In this document: piece by piece, positions 59,595-64,000 of the stretch | Position numbering within the stretch: the stretch's first letter is position 1 | Layout of the letters: every line of letters starts with the position of its first letter | Source: Crocodylus rhombifer | Taxonomy: Eukaryota; Chordata; Crocodylia; Crocodylidae | Length of the DNA stretch: 64,000 bases | Assembly: GCA_038503035.1 (NCBI GenBank) | Contig: JAVSML010024599.1 | Location: 587,849-651,848, forward strand | Direction: 5' to 3' | The notes under the pieces: model-generated | The model's input: the letters and a program-made list of their open reading frames with translations, nothing else | What the model was told of the DNA's origin: nothing | Databases searched by the model: none | Program-made: the position numbers and the translations under genes

Positions 59595-61154
59595 GGGTGT
59601 ATCTACACATTGAATTAAGGTAGAGCAGTAAGCTCTGGCACAGTTTGTGCTGGAGTCAACTGCTCCTGGGTCCAGCATTTAATCCTTGAGGGAAATTTGA
59701 GAAAATGTGGCCTTGGCTACTTTATGGTCCAGTGGCTAGGTAACTAGCTCTGAGGTAGGACCCAGACAGTATTGATAGATGGAACTGAGTCAACATGGCA
59801 GAAGATGACCAGTGGTGTTCCCTAGGCTTCAGTACTTGGACCAGTGCTTTTCAGCGTGTTCATCAATGATTTGGATTCCGGTATTAAAAGCAAACTGGCA
59901 AAGTGTGTGGACAACACCAAATTCTGGGGAAGCATGTTCACGCTTGAGGACAGGCTGGTAATATAAGCCGACCTGGACAGGCTTGTGAGGTGGGCAGATC
60001 TTGACCTGATGACATTCAATATGGAATAATGTAAAGTGCTCCATCTGGGGAAAAATAATCCACAACATGCTTACAGGCTCGGCAGTGGTATGCTTGCCAG
60101 CACTACAACTGAAAGAGACCTGTGTGCTGTAACAGAATGAATGTGAGCCACCAATATGATACTGTAGCTGGCAGAGTGAATCAAGCACTGGCATCTGTTT
60201 ACTGATCCCTCTCGAACAAAATAAAGGATGTCGTATTTCAGCCTTGGTGGGGCCATGGCTGGAGTACTGCCTCCAATTCTGGGCGCCGCACTTTAGGAAG
60301 GATGTGGAGAAGCCAGAGTCCAAAGGAGGGCCACGTGCATGATTTGAGGTCTTGAGAGCAGATCATATGAAGAGAGGCTGAAAGACTTGGGACCGTTTAG
60401 CCTGGAGAAGAGAAGACTCAGAGGGGACTTGGTGGGAGCCTTTAAGTATATTAGGGGTGTACATCAGGGCGTGCGGGAGCATCTGTTCACCAAGGCACCC
60501 CAGGGAAAGACGAGAAACAATGTGCACAAACTGTTTGAAAATTGCTTCAGGCTGGACATAGGGAAAAACTTGTCTGTAAGTTGAGTGCTGAGGGTCTGGA
60601 AAAGGCTCCCCACAGAGGTAGTGCAGTCACCCACTGCGGCGATCTTCAAAAAGTGTCTTGGTGTCATCTGACCCCAGCAGTCTTTCCTGCCCAGGTGCAG
60701 GGGGGCTGGACCTGATGATCTTGTAAGGTCCCTTCCAGCCCGTAACATCTATGAATCTATGAGTGTACACATGCACCCAGGACTGTAGCACTTTGACCCA
60801 GGATGGAACAGCTCTGGGCTGATAGGGTCTGGCAGTGGGGGGATGCGGAAGGAGGGGTGAGCCCTGGGCTCTAGGTGGTGGCATCAGGTGGTGGAGGGCT
60901 GGCTGGGGCATGAGGGTGTTAAACTGCAGGGCTAAGCCTCAGGTAGCCCCTGCCCTTTAGCACCCTCATGTCCCAGCCAGCCCTTGTCACCATCTACAAG
61001 TGTGTTTCAGTGCACGTACATACTGTGATGTACTATCCTATAGTGAAGTTAATTAATTTGCTGCACCCTAATATTGGCTCATGTGGAGGTGGTGATGCTT
61101 TATTGCAGAGCTAATTTGTCTACTCCACAGTACGGCACACATGTAGATGAACCC
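59595..61154. mobile_element. Second MITE family, copy 2, split by a CR1
   Basis: The left end gggtgtatctacacat and the right end acatgtagatgaaccc are inverted copies. The triplet agg lies immediately outside both ends, giving a perfect 3-bp target duplication. Left-part MITE sequence (acagtttgtgctggagt, ctgctcctggg) stops near 59685 and resumes at about 60764 with acacatgcacccaggactg, which continues the order seen at 54650-54997. The intervening DNA is a CR1. The right part also has an inverted GC-rich pair near 60901-60985 (gggtgttaaa / cagccc words). Confidence 0.72.
59690..60763 (+). mobile_element. CR1 LINE, 5'-truncated, inserted in a MITE
   Basis: The translation across frames gives a GRTQ-IDGTES block, LGPVLFSVFINDLDSGIKSKLAK, and then CVDNTKFWG in place of the catalytic FADDTK. 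KCKVLHLGKNNPQHAYRLGSG and a C-terminal LEKRRLRGDLVGAFKYIRG (60387-60584) follow. The 3' end is ccttccagcccgtaacatctatgaatctatga. The catalytic aspartates are lost, so it is dead. It is a different, more diverged subfamily than the copy at 12590. Confidence 0.9.
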
Positions 61155-61489
61155 AGGATGACCCTGAATGGAAGAGTAAAACCTCATATTCAAGAACCTT
61201 TTAGTTTTCTTATTACCAGCTGGAACACCATTGCACCCAGGTAAAATTTCCCAAGTCTTAGTTGTGGCCATTGTCTCAGTGGCTTAGAGAAGATTGCACT
61301 GGGCACCCAGCCCAACTCAAAGATAGTAGCATTCATTATGGCCTGGCTGTTGCAGGCAACTTGCAAGAACCCTGAAGTGTGGGATTATTAGGCATCACTG
61401 CTGAGTGGTAAAAACAAAACAAGACAATGATAGCAACAAGCCAGTGATGCATAATTCTTTTGCTCTTTTGTTGTATCACTTTTAGAAAT
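61155..61489. other. Non-coding sequence
   Basis: Nothing recognised. Confidence 0.4.
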
Positions 61490-62050
61490 CATCCATGCTT
61501 TACTGCACAGTAGACTAAGCTACTGAACAGTAAGGCATCACCATATAATCATAAGGAGCAGCTACTGTGTAGTAAATTAGGTTAGTATGTAGTTTTCTAC
61601 TACCTGATCCCCATATGATGGGGAAAGGCGTCCCCACCTGGGGGGGGGACAGCCACATGGGGATCAGGGCCCTTTCAATCCCCACATTGGGCTGGGAGAG
61701 GTGTCCCCACCAGGGGGTAGGGGGCATCCATACCTCTTCTGACCCACCTGATCCGCACGTGGCTCCCAGGAAGCATCCCTGCTGAGTGTCTCCACTGAAT
61801 GGGGATGCCTGTCCTGGCCATATGGGGATTGGGTCTCATCCCCACGTGCCTGGGACATGCAGTTCTGGCTGCCGGAACAGGTCTCCACTCCCCCTGCCCC
61901 CCGGGGACTGGGACCAGCTCTGTGCCCCCTACCAGCCCCAGAGCTCCCTCTGGTTGCTGCAAGCATGGCAGGAGGGCAGGAACATCTCTTGTTTCAACTG
62001 CTCTGGTTGGGAGCAAATTTGATCCCAAGCCTGCACACATGTAGACCTTT
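61490..62050. repeat. GC-rich repeat with MITE-like ends
   Basis: The left flank has tactgcacagtagac and ctactgtgtagtaaattag, similar to the subterminal DNA of the second MITE family. The right edge gcacacatgtagacctt carries the CATGTAGA end motif. The core (61613-61990) repeats ggggat and tccccac words many times in both orientations, so it is strongly self-complementary. The overlapping frames of up to 128 codons are shadows of this composition. Confidence 0.5.
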
Positions 62051-62084
62051 CTGGGGCACACTTTGCATTAATAGCCTGTGGAGA

Positions 62085-62215
62085 TGTGCCAACAATGTCT
62101 TTGTGATGTAGGTATCATTATCCCCATTTCACATGTGTGTGGAAATAGCCCACAAAGAGGTTATGTTACCCAATCAACACAAGTCAATGGTGGTCAGGAA
62201 TGGTATAGCACTACT
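62085..62215 (+). mobile_element. MIR-type SINE fragment
   Basis: The core aacaatgtctttgtgatg, taggtatcattatccccattt and caaagaggttatgttaccc matches the conserved MIR order aacaaccctgtgaggtagg, tattatccccatttta, cagagaggttaagtaact. It is an old amniote SINE relic with no tail. Confidence 0.72.
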
Positions 62216-62860
62216 TTCTTTGTCACCTTCCCTGAGTACCAGATGTTTTTATGCTTGTGTTCATCAGAAAAATAAATAGAAATAAAGCAAGGTTAATCCT
62301 CTAAAACATGCAATATTGCTCTCTTAAAAATGACTGTACTGCTGAAAAACACCTTGAATAATGATGAATATGAGATAAGTTATTTTACTTTACAGAAGCA
62401 CGGATAACAGACTATAGTGACTTGGGCGGTGTTAAGTTCAATGACTCTAGCACTGAATTTACCAGTTTCAAAGGAACTTTTCTGCATTTGATAAAATGTT
62501 TTGATCCATTAGGCTGCAAACAGATGTCACATTTATCCTAGGATAAAACATTTTATCTTAGGACAAAGTACAATGATGTGGACATCCATATCCATTTTCC
62601 TAGAACAAATCCTAAGAAATGTTTCCTGAATAAGAAATAATAACAGTTTATTCTGGGATACTGCAAATTATAGCTGTACAGTTATCTTGGGATTGCACTA
62701 TTGAATTAATGACAGAAAAGCAGCACTGTATTCAGCTGCTCACTAAACCCTAATTAGAAAGGTGATGCGTGTACCTACCAACCCCATGATATTTTTGTTA
62801 TGGGACAAGTACAGGCACAAGTTATCCAGGTATAAATGTAACATTTGTTCCTAACCTTAG
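62216..62860. other. AT-rich non-coding sequence
   Basis: Nothing recognised. The words cctaggataaa, cttaggacaaa and ctaagaaatg recur loosely between 62536 and 62620. Confidence 0.4.
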
Positions 62861-63128
62861 AGGGTGCCTATACACAGGCATTGAGGCTGCTTTGATGCAC
62901 TGCAATTACAGTGCATCAGATCAGACTTGATTAATCAAGTCTGTTGGAGTGTGGTAATTTCTATGCTCCAGCAGACTCCAGTATCATGTGTATCAGTGTC
63001 TTTGCACTGAAAAATGGTGGTGGGGGCACTTTAACTAAAGCACCATTTTTCAGCACTGGGACACTGATACACGTGACACTCCAGGTGCTTTAATTAGAGT
63101 GGCTTTTGGAGCACATGTATAAATGTCC
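62861..63128 (-). mobile_element. Compound-palindrome MITE, copy D (internally shortened)
   Basis: The same orientation as copy B. It starts agggtgcctatacacag and ends catgtataaatgtcc. Both palindromes are present, but the centre of the long hairpin is lost: gcactttaactaaagc is followed at once by accatttttcagc. It is therefore about 45-60 bp shorter than the other copies. The triplets just outside gggtgcc and atgtcc are both aga, a perfect 3-bp target duplication. Confidence 0.75.
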
Positions 63129-63634
63129 AGAGTGACTTAAATTTAGCAAGCAACTTGCTTAATTTGTGGTCTTGTTTCCTCCTTCCAGTCCTTAGCTATT
63201 CAATTTGAGATTTTATGTTGGGTCTTTGCAAAAATTATCCCAGCAGGAAATAGGATTGTGATTATTTAATTTAGAACCTTTTCAGTTGGTTTATCCCTCC
63301 ATATATTCAGGCAGGAATAGTGTAGTGTTCTCTCATAAGAGGATCTTTCCCTGGAAATACAGGTATTGGTGACTTGGTAGTTTCAGTATGATACAAAATC
63401 ATGATCTTCCAGGCCAGTGAGTAGAGATTCTTGTCTATTTTTCTGTTTGTAAAAGCAGTACATTGGGAAAGGTGTCTAGGGGGCTGTTGTACAAGGTTTG
63501 CTTCACTTAATTTGTCTAAATCATACTGATCACCGTAAGGGCTGAGGAGTTGAAATAATGTACCTGTTGCTTGGTGTTTTTGGGTTACAAGCTATTCTGT
63601 GACTGCTTCTGGTAGTAGTTTCTGAAACTACCAG
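63129..63634. other. AT-rich non-coding sequence
   Basis: Nothing recognised. A small hairpin ctggtagtagtttctgaaac / taccag lies at about 63609-63634, next to the MITE remnant. Confidence 0.4.
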
Positions 63635-63910
63635 AACTGCACCCAGGACCACAGCACATTGAGCCAGGCTCAACATGCTGGCCCAGTTATCAACATGTTG
63701 TGGGGAGATGGTTTGGGCACAAGGGTGCTTCAATACAGAGCTAGCCAGTAGGCATCCTCCACACTGAAGCTCCCTTGTGTCCCAGCCAGCTGGAGCAGCA
63801 TCTACATGTGCAGCGCTGTGGAGTTTGTACAAGTACTGTCCTACTGTGAAGTAAATTAGTGTGCTCCAATCTAATGTGTAGACATGGATGTTTACTGTGC
63901 AGCTAATTAG
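63635..63910. mobile_element. Second MITE family, copy 3 (left end missing)
   Basis: It shares the blocks tgcacccaggac, catctacatgtg, tactgtgaagt-aaatta and gtgcagctaattag with the copies at 54650 and 59595, in the same order. The left terminal inverted repeat is not seen. The right part reaches the tandem repeat at 63911. Confidence 0.55.
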
Positions 63911-63984
63911 TCTTTCACTTTTCTACCAGGGCAGGGGATTGTGAAAGATGGTCTTTCACTTCTCTACCAGGGCAGGGGATTGTG
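63911..63984. repeat. Tandem duplication, 41-bp period, near window end
   Basis: The unit tctttcacttttctaccagg gcaggggattgtga occurs at 63911-63943 and again at 63952-63984 with a single t/c change. The array may continue beyond the window, because the last bases (tctctc) do not restart the unit clearly. Confidence 0.85.
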
Positions 63985-64000
63985 AGCTTTTCTCTCATAT

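Noticed and set aside
61675..62061. Overlapping frames of 78-128 codons
   Set aside because: They are shadows of a self-complementary GC-rich repeat core on both strands.
1..64000. CRISPR arrays, operons, ribosome binding sites, bacterial promoters, tRNA or rRNA genes
   Set aside because: The sequence is vertebrate non-coding DNA. No regularly spaced direct repeats with unique spacers, no cloverleaf tRNA and no rRNA sequence were seen.

Overview
The window looks like vertebrate, non-coding, repeat-rich DNA, most probably from a crocodilian (a turtle is the main alternative). The reasons are several CR1 LINE copies with sauropsid-type 3' ends, many short hAT-type DNA elements, Harbinger, RTE-like and Penelope-like relics, two MIR-type ancient SINE fragments, and no tRNA-derived turtle or squamate SINE that I can see. 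There is no bacterial gene organisation, and I find no host protein-coding gene with convincing exons. Almost every open frame is chance, a GC-rich repeat, or a broken transposable-element protein. The organism call is inference from repeat types, not from a gene.

Layout. 1-7.4 kb: AT-rich DNA with a hAT remnant, a structured GC-rich repeat (2064-2800), a GC-rich inverted repeat, a minus-strand CR1 (5660-6790) abutting a Penelope-like fragment, and a small MITE. 7.4-11.4 kb: mostly unique AT-rich sequence, possibly conserved non-coding DNA. 11.4-14.5 kb: an old hAT-like element split by a plus-strand CR1 whose reverse transcriptase frame is open for 390 codons. 15.1-15.5 kb: a 400-N assembly gap bordered by poly-T. 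17.5-26.5 kb: three CR1 pieces, two RTE-type C-terminal fragments and a decayed Harbinger nuclease. 27.4-32.4 kb: a near-perfect hairpin, three copies of a compound-palindrome MITE and two hAT MITEs. 34.9-41.4 kb: GC-rich repeats, a 1.35-kb hAT element and a short relative, a MIR and a CR1 fragment. 41.8-44.9 kb: a degraded ZMYM1-like hAT transposase on the minus strand, broken by a 142-bp insertion that has a near-identical inverted copy about 600 bp away. 46-64 kb: further hAT MITEs, a (TG)n/(CG)n tract, an 801-bp hAT element with a perfect 8-bp target duplication, and a second MITE family, one copy of which is split by a CR1.

The genes do not work together as a pathway. The window is a record of successive, nested insertions. 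The items most worth a second look are the compound-palindrome MITE family with 3-bp target duplications, the inverted templated-looking insertion inside the hAT transposase, and the 130-bp hairpin near 27.4 kb.
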